Below are positions 1 through 9,200 of a stretch of 15,151 bases of DNA, in pieces. The DNA comes from Paludibacteraceae bacterium. Lineage in GTDB: Bacteria > Bacteroidota > Bacteroidia > Bacteroidales > Paludibacteraceae. The notes under the pieces are model-generated. The model saw only the letters and a program-made list of their open reading frames with translations. It was not told the DNA's origin and did not search any database. The stretch lies in contig JAFYMM010000048.1 in the NCBI GenBank assembly GCA_017550055.1, positions 1 through 15,151 on the forward strand, in the 5' to 3' direction. Position 1 is the first letter of the stretch. Each line of letters opens with the position of its first letter. Both the position numbers and the translations under genes were made by a program.

Positions 1-14
1 TAGACTGTAGACTA
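1..14. repeat. two copies of a degenerate 7-bp repeat at the window edge
   Basis: Two adjacent heptamers, TAGACTG and TAGACTA, differ at one position. They resemble in reverse complement the TAGTCTG-type heptads at 12945-12979. The array may continue to the left of the window. If the minus-strand promoter at 23-30 is real, the repeat falls in the 5' leader of a gene outside the window. Two units alone are weak evidence; the match to the second array is what supports the call. Confidence 0.4.
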
Positions 15-22
15 ATAAAACG

Positions 23-30
23 CAAAGTTA
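23..30 (-). promoter_or_regulatory. possible -7 element of a divergent promoter reading out of the window
   Basis: On the minus strand this reads TAACTTTG followed by CG, an exact match to the Bacteroidota -7 consensus TAnnTTTG and identical to the tyrS -7 at 14399-14406. A -33 TTTG at the usual 19-21 bp spacing is not present; the nearest one (56-59 on the complement) is 25 bp away. If active it would drive a minus-strand gene lying left of position 1. Confidence 0.3.
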
Positions 31-56
31 CAAAAAAAACTTGTAAATTAAAATCC

Positions 57-94
57 AAAAATCAAAAATTAAATTGATTTTTTATTTGATTTTT
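57..94. repeat. 10-bp AT-rich inverted repeat between the divergent promoters
   Basis: AAAAATCAAA at 57-66 is the exact reverse complement of TTTGATTTTT at 85-94, with 18 bp between. It lies upstream of the lepA -33 box and between the two oppositely oriented -7 elements, where an operator would sit. The sequence is very AT-rich, so chance is a real alternative. Confidence 0.3.
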
Positions 95-105
95 ATTAAC
101 ACTCA

Positions 106-137
106 TTTGATTTATTCAATGTTTTTTTGTAACTTTG
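106..137 (+). promoter_or_regulatory. lepA promoter (Bacteroidota sigma-ABfr type)
   Basis: A TTTG -33 element at 106-109 is followed after 20 bp by TAACTTTG at 130-137. This is an exact fit to TTTG-N19-21-TAnnTTTG. The predicted transcription start is near 144, giving a leader of about 34 nt before the lepA ATG. No Shine-Dalgarno is visible ahead of that ATG, as is usual in this phylum. Confidence 0.8.
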
Positions 138-177
138 CAAGTCATTTGTAAAAATAGTAGGACACATTAAATAATAT

Positions 178-1965
178 ATGAAAAAAATCAGAAACTTTTG
201 CATTATAGCCCATATCGACCATGGGAAAAGTACTTTGGCCGACAGACTATTGGAGTACACTCAAACTGTTGAAGCTCGAGACCTCCAAGCACAAGTATTA
301 GACGACATGGATTTGGAACGCGAACGCGGTATTACCATCAAATCGCACGCTATCCAAATGAAATACAAACATAATAATGAGGAATATACCCTCAATTTGA
401 TTGATACTCCGGGTCACGTTGACTTCTCATACGAGGTGTCGCGTTCGATTGCAGCTTGCGAAGGTGCGCTATTGATTGTTGATGCTACACAAGGTATTCA
501 AGCGCAAACTATTTCCAATCTCTACATGGCTATTGAGCACGACTTGGAAATTATCCCTGTTATGAACAAAATGGACATGGATAATGCGATGCCTGAAGAG
601 GTGGAAGACCAAATTGTCGAATTGTTAGGTTGCAAACGCGAAGAAATTATTCGTGCATCGGGTAAAACAGGCATGGGTATCGACGAAATCCTACATGCTA
701 TCATCGAACGCATTCCTGCTCCAGAGGGCGACCCTAATGCCCCTCTCCAATGTTTGATTTTCGACTCTGTTTTCAACTCGTTCCGTGGTATTATTGCATA
801 TTTCAAAATCGTAAATGGTACTATTAAACCTAATGATTTGGTGAAATTCGTAAATACGGGCAAAGAGTATGAGGCAAATGAGATTGGTATTCTCAAACTA
901 GATATGGTACCTCAAAAGGAGTTATCTGCTGGTAATGTGGGTTATATCATTTCTGGTATTAAGACTTCGAAAGAGGTGAAAGTTGGTGACACTATCACTC
1001 ATGTAAAACGCCAATGCGATGCTGCTATTGACGGATTCGAAGAGGTAAAACCAATGGTATTTGCAGGTGTGTACCCTATCGAAACTGAAGATTTTGAAGA
1101 CTTGCGCGCTTCGCTCGAAAAATTACAATTAAACGATGCTTCGTTGACATTCGAACCTGAATCGTCTGCTGCGTTAGGCTTTGGCTTCCGTTGTGGCTTC
1201 TTGGGTATGTTGCACATGGAAATTGTGCAAGAGCGTCTCGACCGTGAGTTCGATATGAATGTTATCACTACCGTGCCTAACGTTTCGTATAAGGTATTTA
1301 CTAACAAAGGTGCTTGCCTTGAGGTGCATAACCCATCAGGACTACCTGAAATCACCGAAATAGACCATATCGAAGAGCCTTATATTCGCGCTTCAGTTAT
1401 CACTAAAACTGATTATATAGGTCAAATCATGACGCTTTGTCTTGGCAAACGTGGTGAACTCGTAAAACAAGAATATGTATCGGGCAATCGTGTTGAACTC
1501 ATCTACGATATGCCTCTCGGCGAAATTGTATTCGACTTCTACGACAAGCTAAAATCAATATCAAAAGGTTACGCATCGTTTGACTATCACATGAATGGAT
1601 TCCGTCCTTCTAAGTTAGTGAAACTCGACATCCTCCTCAATGGCGAATCTGTGGACGCTTTGTCATCTCTCATCCACTTCGATAATGCCTACACTCTTGG
1701 TCGCCGTATGTGCGAGAAATTGCAAGAACTCATTCCTCGCCAACAATTTGATATTGCTATTCAAGCAGCTATTGGTGCGAAAATTATTGCTCGCGAAACT
1801 GTAAAAGCCGTTCGCAAAGACGTTACAGCTAAATGTTATGGTGGTGACATCTCTCGTAAACGTAAATTGCTCGAAAAACAAAAGAAAGGTAAGAAACGTA
1901 TGAAACAAATTGGTAACGTAGAAGTGCCACAAAAAGCGTTCCTTGCTGTATTAAAACTCGACTAA
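178..1965 (+). CDS. lepA: elongation factor 4 (LepA), ribosome-associated GTPase
   Basis: LepA/EF4 is a cytoplasmic translational GTPase that binds the ribosome and affects translation initiation, elongation and ribosome assembly. The 595-residue product has the usual family length (about 600). The P-loop is AHIDHGKST (residues 11-19), the G3 motif DTPGH is at 76-80 and the G4 motif NKMD at 130-133. After the G domain come EF-G-like domains II, III and V and the LepA-specific C-terminal domain, ending in a lysine-rich stretch and a VPQKAF tail typical of LepA. EF-G domain IV is absent, which separates it from FusA and TypA. The ATG at 178 gives the standard MKKIRNF start. Its promoter is at 106-137. 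The antiporter gene starts 45 bp downstream on the same strand with no intervening terminator, so the two are probably co-transcribed. Confidence 0.97.
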   Translation: MKKIRNFCIIAHIDHGKSTLADRLLEYTQTVEARDLQAQVLDDMDLERERGITIKSHAIQMKYKHNNEEYTLNLIDTPGHVDFSYEVSRSIAACEGALLIVDATQGIQAQTISNLYMAIEHDLEIIPVMNKMDMDNAMPEEVEDQIVELLGCKREEIIRASGKTGMGIDEILHAIIERIPAPEGDPNAPLQCLIFDSVFNSFRGIIAYFKIVNGTIKPNDLVKFVNTGKEYEANEIGILKLDMVPQKELSAGNVGYIISGIKTSKEVKVGDTITHVKRQCDAAIDGFEEVKPMVFAGVYPIETEDFEDLRASLEKLQLNDASLTFEPESSAALGFGFRCGFLGMLHMEIVQERLDREFDMNVITTVPNVSYKVFTNKGACLEVHNPSGLPEITEIDHIEEPYIRASVITKTDYIGQIMTLCLGKRGELVKQEYVSGNRVELIYDMPLGEIVFDFYDKLKSISKGYASFDYHMNGFRPSKLVKLDILLNGESVDALSSLIHFDNAYTLGRRMCEKLQELIPRQQFDIAIQAAIGAKIIARETVKAVRKDVTAKCYGGDISRKRKLLEKQKKGKKRMKQIGNVEVPQKAFLAVLKLD

Positions 1966-2010
1966 GAAAAACTTTTAACTTTAATCTATAATCTTAAAAA
2001 ACAAAACATT

Positions 2011-3330
2011 ATGTTACTATTAAGTGCAACCGAAGCGGTTATGCAAGTTCCATTTTGGGCTTCTATTCCGTTTATCATCATGCTGCTGATGATTGCCATT
2101 GGTCCGCTTGTAGCAGAAGAATGGTGGGAACACAACAGAAGTAAACTTCTTGTTTCTTGTGTTTTAGGTATTCCAACAGCGTTTTATTTAGTTAAATGTG
2201 GATTAGTTCACCAACTTGAACACCAAATCTTTGGCGACTACATTCCATTTATCGTTCTTTTAACAGCTTTGTTCGTTATCACTGGTGGTATTCACCTCAG
2301 TGGCGATATTAAAGCTAAACCTATTATCAACACCCTATTCCTTGCAATAGGTTGGGTTTTGGCGTCGTTTATGGGTACTACAGGTGCAGCTATGTTGCTC
2401 ATCCGTCCTCTTATCGACACAAACTCTCAACGTAAGTATAAAGTGCATACTATTTTGTTCTTTATTGCTGTTGTTGCTAACTGTGGTGGTCTGCTCACTC
2501 CACTCGGTGATCCACCATTGTTGCTACTCTACCTTCGTGGAGCTTCGTTCACTTGGTTCTTTAACTTGTTGCCTATGTGGGCTTTGACAGGAATATTACT
2601 ACTCATTATCTACTTCATTTGGGACTCTTATATGTACAAAAAAGAAGATTGGGTAGATCTTTCAGCAGACTCTCGCGAACAACGTCCTATACAAATCACT
2701 GGTAAAATCAATTTCCTCTTCCTCATAGGTGTTGTTTTATCTGTTGCATTCATCAATGCCGATATGTTGCCAGCTATGGGCGATGCTCACGCTCCATGGT
2801 GGTTGGTTTATCTTCGCGAAATAGTACTTATTTCAATGATTGTATTGTCATTGCTTGAAACTAAAAAAGAAGTACGTGAAGCTAATAAATACTCATGGCG
2901 TCCAATTATTGAAGTAGCTGTGGTATTCCTTGGTATCTTCATCACAATGACTCCTACTATCATGTATCTCAACCAAAACGCTGCTTCTCTTGGCTTGACT
3001 GAACCTTGGCAATTCTACTATTTTGCTGGTGGTTTAAGCTCATTCCTCGATAATGCTCCTACAGCAGTTGCATTCCATAGCGTGGCTACAGCTCTACCAA
3101 TTGAAGGAACTGCAGTGGCTGGCATCTCTGAAATCTTGCTTAAAGCAATCGCACTTGGTGCTGTATTCTTTGGTGCTATGACTTACATTGGTAATGGTCC
3201 TAACTTCATGGTGAAAGCTATCGCAGAAGAAAATGGTGTCAAAATGCCTTCATTCTTCGGTTATATGATTAAATTCTCATTAATCGTTCTTTTACCAATC
3301 TACATTATTGTACAACTCATTTTCTTATAA
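2011..3330 (+). CDS. nhaD: sodium:proton antiporter, NhaD type (ArsB/NhaD ion transporter superfamily)
   Basis: This is a 439-residue polytopic inner-membrane protein with about 11-12 hydrophobic segments along its length. It is predicted to exchange Na+ for H+ and so help control internal sodium and pH. Superfamily hallmarks are a GTTGAAMLLIRP segment starting at residue 122, a GDPP loop at 166-169, a DNAPT motif at 347-351 (re-entrant, helix-breaking segment with an acidic residue) and GNGPN at 394-398. The two halves look like the inverted repeat expected of this fold. The same superfamily contains arsenite, citrate and dicarboxylate carriers, so the substrate is inferred from the closest recognisable family (NhaD) and not shown by the sequence. 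It lies 45 bp after lepA and is followed by a strong hairpin at 3348-3381. There is no clear promoter of its own: a TAACTTTA at 1976-1983 lacks a -33 element. Confidence 0.82.
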   Translation: MLLLSATEAVMQVPFWASIPFIIMLLMIAIGPLVAEEWWEHNRSKLLVSCVLGIPTAFYLVKCGLVHQLEHQIFGDYIPFIVLLTALFVITGGIHLSGDIKAKPIINTLFLAIGWVLASFMGTTGAAMLLIRPLIDTNSQRKYKVHTILFFIAVVANCGGLLTPLGDPPLLLLYLRGASFTWFFNLLPMWALTGILLLIIYFIWDSYMYKKEDWVDLSADSREQRPIQITGKINFLFLIGVVLSVAFINADMLPAMGDAHAPWWLVYLREIVLISMIVLSLLETKKEVREANKYSWRPIIEVAVVFLGIFITMTPTIMYLNQNAASLGLTEPWQFYYFAGGLSSFLDNAPTAVAFHSVATALPIEGTAVAGISEILLKAIALGAVFFGAMTYIGNGPNFMVKAIAEENGVKMPSFFGYMIKFSLIVLLPIYIIVQLIFL

Positions 3331-3347
3331 TAGAATAATAATCAAAT

Positions 3348-3381
3348 AGTCGCAAGCAGAAATATCTTTCTGCTTGCGACT
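3348..3381 (+). terminator. hairpin terminator after nhaD
   Basis: A perfect 15-bp stem (3348-3362 with 3367-3381) closes a 4-nt TATC loop 17 bp after the nhaD stop. The tail reads TATTTCATT, which is only moderately U-rich. It should end the lepA-nhaD transcript, though some read-through into the gene at 3405 is plausible because that start is only 23 bp further on. Confidence 0.75.
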
Positions 3382-3404
3382 TATTTCATTGATAATACTA
3401 AAAT

Positions 3405-4208
3405 ATGACTGCTAAACAAACACAATCAAAAAAAACGACTACTACAAAAACAACCTCTAAACCACAACGAAAAAATTCAAAAAAGAAACTCCAAGAAGAA
3501 GTTTCTAACTCACTCACCCCTCGCAATATACTTTTTGCATCAATCATAGGACTCACCCTAGCCATCGTAATCATCATTAGCAATCACTGTCAAAGAAACG
3601 AAAATCAAAACACCTGCCATTGCGAAAATGCAACCGCACCAATAAAATCAAAATCAAAATTCAAAGATATCAATTCCGAACAATTGGCTCATGCACAAAC
3701 CAATGGCTTAAAAACTATCATCAAAAACCAAAAACAATTCGAATCACAAATTGATTCACTTGTCGAAAAAGGCATATTAGTGAAAATTAAGCCTAACAAA
3801 TACTACAACATACGCCACCTCACACACTCATACCCATATTTAACACCCGATGCAAGAGACTTACTCAACCTTATCGGCAAACGCTTTCAAGCAAATCTAC
3901 AAGCCGAAGGTTTACCAAAATATAAATTCCAAATATCATCTTTATTAAGAACCATAGAGTTCCAACGTCAGCTTACACACCAAAACGTAAATGCAACATT
4001 CGGACTATCTGCCCACTACTATGGCACCACATTCGATATTGCATACGACAAATACGACCGCCGTGGAAAAAGCCATCAAGACCCAAAAGTTGAAGCTATA
4101 TTAGAAAAAACTCTCCGCGAACTTCGCGAAGAGTGCCGACTAATGATTATTCGTGAATCATCAAACAAATGTTTTCACATGACAGTAGTAAAAAGAGTTA
4201 AAGATTAA
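3405..4208 (+). CDS. DUF5715 family protein, membrane-anchored, M15-peptidase-like
   Basis: The 267-residue product starts with a very basic, Lys/Thr/Gln-rich tail (residues 1-38), then one hydrophobic helix (about 43-60) and a region exposed outside the cytoplasm. The C-terminal domain (about 140-267) resembles the Bacteroidota DUF5715 family. It contains SAHYYGTTFD at 202-211, which fits the SxHxxGxxxD zinc-ligand motif of D-Ala-D-Ala (M15/VanX-like) peptidases. A late His258 in CFHMTV could be the third ligand. The usual catalytic ExxH/ExWH pattern is not clear, since the only nearby acid is Glu251. A cell-wall role is therefore an inference. It stands between the nhaD terminator and the convergent ispF gene. 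I see no convincing promoter, so it may depend on read-through or on a non-consensus promoter overlapping the hairpin. Confidence 0.7.
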   Translation: MTAKQTQSKKTTTTKTTSKPQRKNSKKKLQEEVSNSLTPRNILFASIIGLTLAIVIIISNHCQRNENQNTCHCENATAPIKSKSKFKDINSEQLAHAQTNGLKTIIKNQKQFESQIDSLVEKGILVKIKPNKYYNIRHLTHSYPYLTPDARDLLNLIGKRFQANLQAEGLPKYKFQISSLLRTIEFQRQLTHQNVNATFGLSAHYYGTTFDIAYDKYDRRGKSHQDPKVEAILEKTLRELREECRLMIIRESSNKCFHMTVVKRVKD

Positions 4209-4303
4209 GCTTTGAAAATTGCTCTTTCTCCTTAACAAACAGTAAGGCTCTTCATAGGATAACCATACCTGCAAGCAACTCTCACACTACTCTCACCCAT
4301 ATT

Positions 4304-4780
4304 TTAATCTCTATTTATAAGCACAACACAATAAGCAGCTATACCCTCTTTACGACCAACAAAACCAAGCTTTTCTGTTGTTGTAGCTTTAATACTTACA
4401 CAATCCTCATCTACACCCATACATTCAGCAAGAACATGTTGCATTTGGGGTATATGAGGATTTAATTTTGGACGCTCTGCGCATACCGTTGCATCAATAT
4501 TTCCTATAGAATACCCTTTTTCTTTTAATAAAGTAACTGTTTTTCTCAAAAGAATTTTACTATCAATATTCTCATATTCTTTACCTGTATCAGGAAAATG
4601 ATAACCTATATCACGCATATTAGCAGCTCCAAGCAAAGCATCACAAATAGCGTGAATAAGCACATCTGCATCAGAATGCCCAAGTAAACCTTTTTCATGT
4701 TCTATTTTAATTCCACCCAACCACAATTCTCGGTTTTCTACCAATTGGTGGACATCATATCCCATTCCTACACGTATCAT
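4304..4780 (-). CDS. ispF: 2-C-methyl-D-erythritol 2,4-cyclodiphosphate synthase (IspF)
   Basis: IspF is a cytoplasmic, trimeric, zinc-dependent enzyme of the MEP isoprenoid pathway. It converts CDP-methylerythritol 2-phosphate to methylerythritol 2,4-cyclodiphosphate with release of CMP. The 158-residue length is typical. The zinc ligands Asp9, His11 and His43 lie in GYDVH and GHSDADVLIH. The KATTTEKLGF block (131-140) holds the CDP-binding and catalytic Thr/Glu residues. The ATG at 4780 gives the normal start two residues before the RVGMGYDVH block. It lies downstream of porV but beyond a strong terminator (4819-4878), so it probably has its own weak promoter or uses read-through; the short gap contains no clear TAnnTTTG element. 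It converges with the DUF5715 gene across 95 bp. Confidence 0.97.
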   Translation of the reverse strand: MIRVGMGYDVHQLVENRELWLGGIKIEHEKGLLGHSDADVLIHAICDALLGAANMRDIGYHFPDTGKEYENIDSKILLRKTVTLLKEKGYSIGNIDATVCAERPKLNPHIPQMQHVLAECMGVDEDCVSIKATTTEKLGFVGRKEGIAAYCVVLINRD

Positions 4781-4818
4781 AAAACAATCAAGTATTTAAG
4801 TTAAAAATTTAGATACAA

Positions 4819-4878
4819 AAAAGACAGAATAACAAAAGCAAACAAAACTTGTTTCGTTCTTATGTTATTCTGTCTTTT
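4819..4878 (-). terminator. porV terminator with 16-bp stem
   Basis: Two perfect 16-bp arms (4819-4834 and 4863-4878) flank a 28-nt loop, 20 bp past the porV stop. Read on the minus strand, the second arm runs into a T-rich stretch (CTTTTTTG), as expected for an intrinsic terminator. The loop is unusually long and contains a smaller ACAA/TTGT pairing, so the RNA may fold as a stem with a second hairpin on top. Confidence 0.8.
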
Positions 4879-4898
4879 AATTATTTTCAAATTAATTA

Positions 4899-6122
4899 TT
4901 ATTTATCTGCAAGAGCTTTGATACCATCAATATCAAATGCAAGAGAGAAACGAAGAGTTTGGTCAAGTGGATTTGAAGCAGAAGTAGCAATTACATAACC
5001 AACATCAAGTTTGAATGCAGAAAGTTTGAAACCAGCACCAGCTGTGAAATATTTACGGTTACCTTTATCTTTTGCTTCGTTATTGTAACCCAAACGACCA
5101 AAGAATTGTTCGTTGTAAGCATATTCAACACCAATACCCCAATTGATTTCAGCCATTTCTTCAGCAAAACCACCAGGAGCATCATACCATGACATAATCA
5201 AACCTTCCATAGAAGAAATTTTGTTATATTCTTCTGTTGTCATTGCCCAAGTATCCATATTTGTTGCATCAAAATCAGGATTATATTTTTTCACACTTGA
5301 GTAACGAGTTGGTACCATCATTTTATTTGCTTCAAGAGAAATAAGCAAACGATTGTATTCATCAAATGGAATTTGGTAACCTACACCAAGACGAAGATTT
5401 GCTGGAATAAAGTTGTAGTTATCACCTTTGTCGTAAGTAATACGAGTACCAATGTTAGAGATATTGAAACCGAAGTTAAATCTTGAAGTACCTGTTGCCA
5501 TTTCGATAGGAAGGCTATAGAAACCGTTAACATCAGCACCAAAAGCATATCCTGTATAGTAGTTAGGATCTGTTTTAGCAGTAAGGTCAGAAGCAACCAA
5601 ACGCATTACGATACCCAATGAGAAATTCTCAGTAAGCATACGAGAATAACCAAGGTCAAATGTCATTTCATATGGATTTGCTGACAATGGAATTGCATCT
5701 GCTGACTCACGCAACAAAACTTCACCCAATTGGAAGAAACGAAGTGATGCACTGATAGTACCAGCCATTTTGCTTGGAGTGTAGTAACCAGCAAGATAAA
5801 GCAAATTGATATCATTTACACCTAATTTACGCAACCATGGAGTGTAAGAGAACGCGAAACCTGCACTACTTTCGTTTTGTGCATATTTAGATGAATTCCA
5901 ATATTGAGAATTCATATCTGAATTAGTAGCAACACCAACATCACCCATACCGCCAGCAACAGCATCAGGGCTGATTGACATAGAAGGCACGCCAGAAACT
6001 ATAGGATTCATATATCCATAAGTCTCTTTTGCATCATTGTAACTAACGTTAGTACTCTCTTGTGCAAAAAGTGTAGTAACAGCTGCACAAAGCACCATTA
6101 CTGATAATAGGATTTTTTTCAT
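4899..6122 (-). CDS. porV: type IX secretion system outer-membrane protein PorV (LptO)
   Basis: PorV is a FadL-like outer-membrane beta-barrel. In T9SS it collects cargo leaving the SprA translocon and delivers it to the PorU sortase in the attachment complex; it is also linked to LPS modification (the LptO name). The 407-residue product begins with a clear signal peptide (positive MKK, hydrophobic 4-19, cleavage near Ala20-Gln21). The segment DAVAGGMGDVGVA (53-65) followed by NSQYWNSSKYA is the usual amino-terminal PorV/PorQ block. The rest has the alternating, glycine- and aromatic-rich pattern of beta-strands and ends as a short charged tail. It lies 62 bp after porU, has its own promoter at 6171-6202 and its own terminator. 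Adjacency to porU favours PorV over the related PorQ. Confidence 0.93.
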   Translation of the reverse strand: MKKILLSVMVLCAAVTTLFAQESTNVSYNDAKETYGYMNPIVSGVPSMSISPDAVAGGMGDVGVATNSDMNSQYWNSSKYAQNESSAGFAFSYTPWLRKLGVNDINLLYLAGYYTPSKMAGTISASLRFFQLGEVLLRESADAIPLSANPYEMTFDLGYSRMLTENFSLGIVMRLVASDLTAKTDPNYYTGYAFGADVNGFYSLPIEMATGTSRFNFGFNISNIGTRITYDKGDNYNFIPANLRLGVGYQIPFDEYNRLLISLEANKMMVPTRYSSVKKYNPDFDATNMDTWAMTTEEYNKISSMEGLIMSWYDAPGGFAEEMAEINWGIGVEYAYNEQFFGRLGYNNEAKDKGNRKYFTAGAGFKLSAFKLDVGYVIATSASNPLDQTLRFSLAFDIDGIKALADK

Positions 6123-6170
6123 AGTTTTTATATTCTGATTAAAAATTATTCATAATATACAATTAGAACG

Positions 6171-6202
6171 CAAAGATACGAATTTTATTGCTTATATACA
6201 AA
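6171..6202 (-). promoter_or_regulatory. porV promoter overlapping the end of porU
   Basis: On the minus strand a TTTG -33 element (6199-6202) is followed after 20 bp by TATCTTTG (6171-6178), an exact consensus match. The -33 box lies inside the last codons of porU, whose stop is at 6185-6187. The predicted start near 6164 leaves a leader of about 40 nt. This would let porV be made in excess over porU. Confidence 0.75.
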
Positions 6203-9200
6203 TATTTTTGTTGATTTTATTGTTTTTCTTTTTTTATCATCAACTAATACGGCTTTTACATAATATAAACCATCACTAACAAAAGAATTTACGCTCCAAT
6301 TCAAATTGATTTTAGACGATGCATCAGTTACCAAATTCATATTTTCTTGATGAATTAAGTGCCCTGATAAGTCATAAACATACATATATACGTCAATAGG
6401 AGCCAAAGGTTTATCATGTTCTATCACAATATTTGCAATATCTCTCACAGGATTAGGATATACATACATATCATGTATCGACATTTTCAAATCTTTTACA
6501 ACCTCAAATTCCAACTCTGCCGAAACCGAATTGTTTTGCAAATCCCATGCTCTGAAGAATAATTTATGCTTACCTGGTGCTAAATCTGACAATTGATAAG
6601 TTACAACACCCGAAGTATATGAGCCTAAATCTGATTTATAATAATTATTCAAAACATATTCTTGCTTAATATCATCGTCCAATTTTAAAATTATATCATG
6701 ACCAATACCAAAACCAATAGTATTAATACCACTCAAATCTTGCAATTCTGCAACGAACAACGGATTGGCATCTACTTCATCTCCATTCTTAAAATATGGA
6801 GTATTCAAATAGATTTTTAATTCTGGCCCATCGGTTTCAATAACTGCATCTCTTGCTTCTCCACCTATTATAATATTAGATGTATGTCCATTTGCCTCAA
6901 AACCTTGTTGCTCATCAACGGCATACATAACAATACGCCCTGCACCAAAGTTATACTTAATATCTTTTGGAACTATAAATTCTACTTTAAATCTACCATC
7001 AACCACCTCCACTTGCCCTACATACAACGGATTTGCACGATATGTATAAACAAATGGTTTACTATTTTTATCTTTGTCCGATTCCTTGAAATCATTACAA
7101 AGTGTTTTTATTTTCTCTTCTTTATCAAAAATCGTTACATGAACATAACCATTAAATGTTTTATCAACAACGCTATCACCCAAAGAACAAATTGAACCTC
7201 CTAAAACTACTCTACCCAAAGCCCCTACAGTATCAACTGCGGATGTAACATCTCGTCCATTAATAGAATCTATAGATGCAGAATGCGTTTGAGGCACCGC
7301 CAATCTAATAGCTGGATCGCCCAATAAAATAAAAGGCAAACGATTTGAATCATTATTATAAGCACGCTTGTTTTTTGCCAATCGATATGCTTCTCCAATC
7401 GTATTTATGCGACCTGTTTCGTTATTCGTTGCTAACAACAATTTGTTCAATTCAACATTCAACGACAAGTTAGGCTGTGCATATACCGTACGAGCCGCTG
7501 AAATAAGAGCTAACGCACCACCCTTACCATTTAACATCATTGCCTCGCCTCCCGACACCTTAAAATCATCGAATCGAGAAAAACTACATGACATTGTTAT
7601 AAATAATGGTAGTCTTTGGTTATACATCAAGTCTATATCTGCAACGGATAATATCTGCTCGTTTGTCCAGTTATTATATCCACTATGACCCATATAATTT
7701 ACCAATAACACGCCATTATTGATATAATCAAAAAACTCTTTCTTCAGTGTAGGATAAAATTCACCCACAGCCGTAACTTCTTGTGTATAAGAGTCGAGGT
7801 ATAATTTACGAGTCAACACATCAGGATTTAAACGCTCAAAAACGCTACAAGCAGAATCGGCTCCTTCCACATGAACATTGTCATCTCCATCGTCAGCCAT
7901 AAATACAGCTTGATTTTTCCAAACTCCAAAATCTTCATTTTTCAAATAACGCTCTAATTTATCAACCACACCATTGGCTTGTTCTACTGTATATGACGGA
8001 ATACGCCCTACCGCCACATCAAGACTATTGATTAACAAATTAGCTCCATCCGAATCATCCAATAATCCGAAATAATCATCTGTTACGTATGATTTTATAT
8101 CGTCAAATGACTCTTTAGCTTGATATGTCAACAAACGATAAATATTATCTTTTGTGTTTGCTGTCAATATTTGTCTATTATCAAACGATCCATCACCAAA
8201 TAATAATAGGTATTTTGGAGCATTTCCCACCTCTTTTGCTCTGTCATAAAACATCTTCACAAAACGACGATAAGCAGTTGCATCGGGTGTACCTGACGAA
8301 AATTCGTTATAAACCACCTCAGGAACAACAATATGGGTTGTCAACCCATCATATTCCGAATGTAATGCAGCCAAACGATTTGCGGCTTCAACAAAGTCAG
8401 GGTGCGCAATGATAACCATATCGGCTTGCCCCAAAGCATGTAAGTTTTGATTTGATATTTTACCAAGATTTTTTGGTTGCAGAAATTTATCAGACTTAAT
8501 ATCAACCGCCACATACTCTCTCAATTCTAATTTATTATCACCAAAGGTCAAATCATTGCCCGAAAATGTAACTGGCATTTTCACTACATTCTGTTGGTCT
8601 GTTACATTCCAAATCTGCACATTTTTAGTAACATTACTCAATCTATATGTGTAACTATCCGACGCACCGATATTATCTAAAAATCTAAATGCCAAACTTT
8701 CGCCTGTTGTTTTTTGCAACTTACGCTTAATATTCAACGTAAAATAATCCAAATAGGCTGTTGCCGACGCCATTGAATAGGTCAATTTGACGTTTATGCT
8801 ATTACTATCGGTAGGAACAAATTCATATTTCACATTTATTCCTGTAGCGACAACTCCATTCGATGGTTTCTTTGCAAAGGCTGGAGTCCCCAACAATTTA
8901 TTATTTACATAAATACCCATATTAGCTTCTGCCACCGCAGTATGTGCAGCAGAAAGAGAAAGCCAAGACGATTCTAACAAAATATTTGGTATTTTAACCG
9001 TATAATTTCTAGTTAATTGCGAATTATTAAATACATCGCATAAATAGACTCTACCCGAATTTAATAGATTTACTTCGTCTTTTTCATAGAGATAGAAATC
9101 ATTGAACGATGTAACTTCCTCTACAGTCGAATTTGATTTTCTTGCCTCTCCTATTATTTTTTGTGTCGGATAATCGGATGTTATGAAGTAATAGCCATAA

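Noticed and set aside
1976..1983. TAACTTTA as a possible nhaD promoter
   Set aside because: The -7 match is imperfect and no TTTG occurs 19-21 bp upstream.
4230..4247. CCTTA/TAAGG hairpin between the convergent DUF5715 and ispF genes
   Set aside because: Only a 5-bp stem with an 8-nt loop and no U-tract in either direction; too weak to call a terminator.
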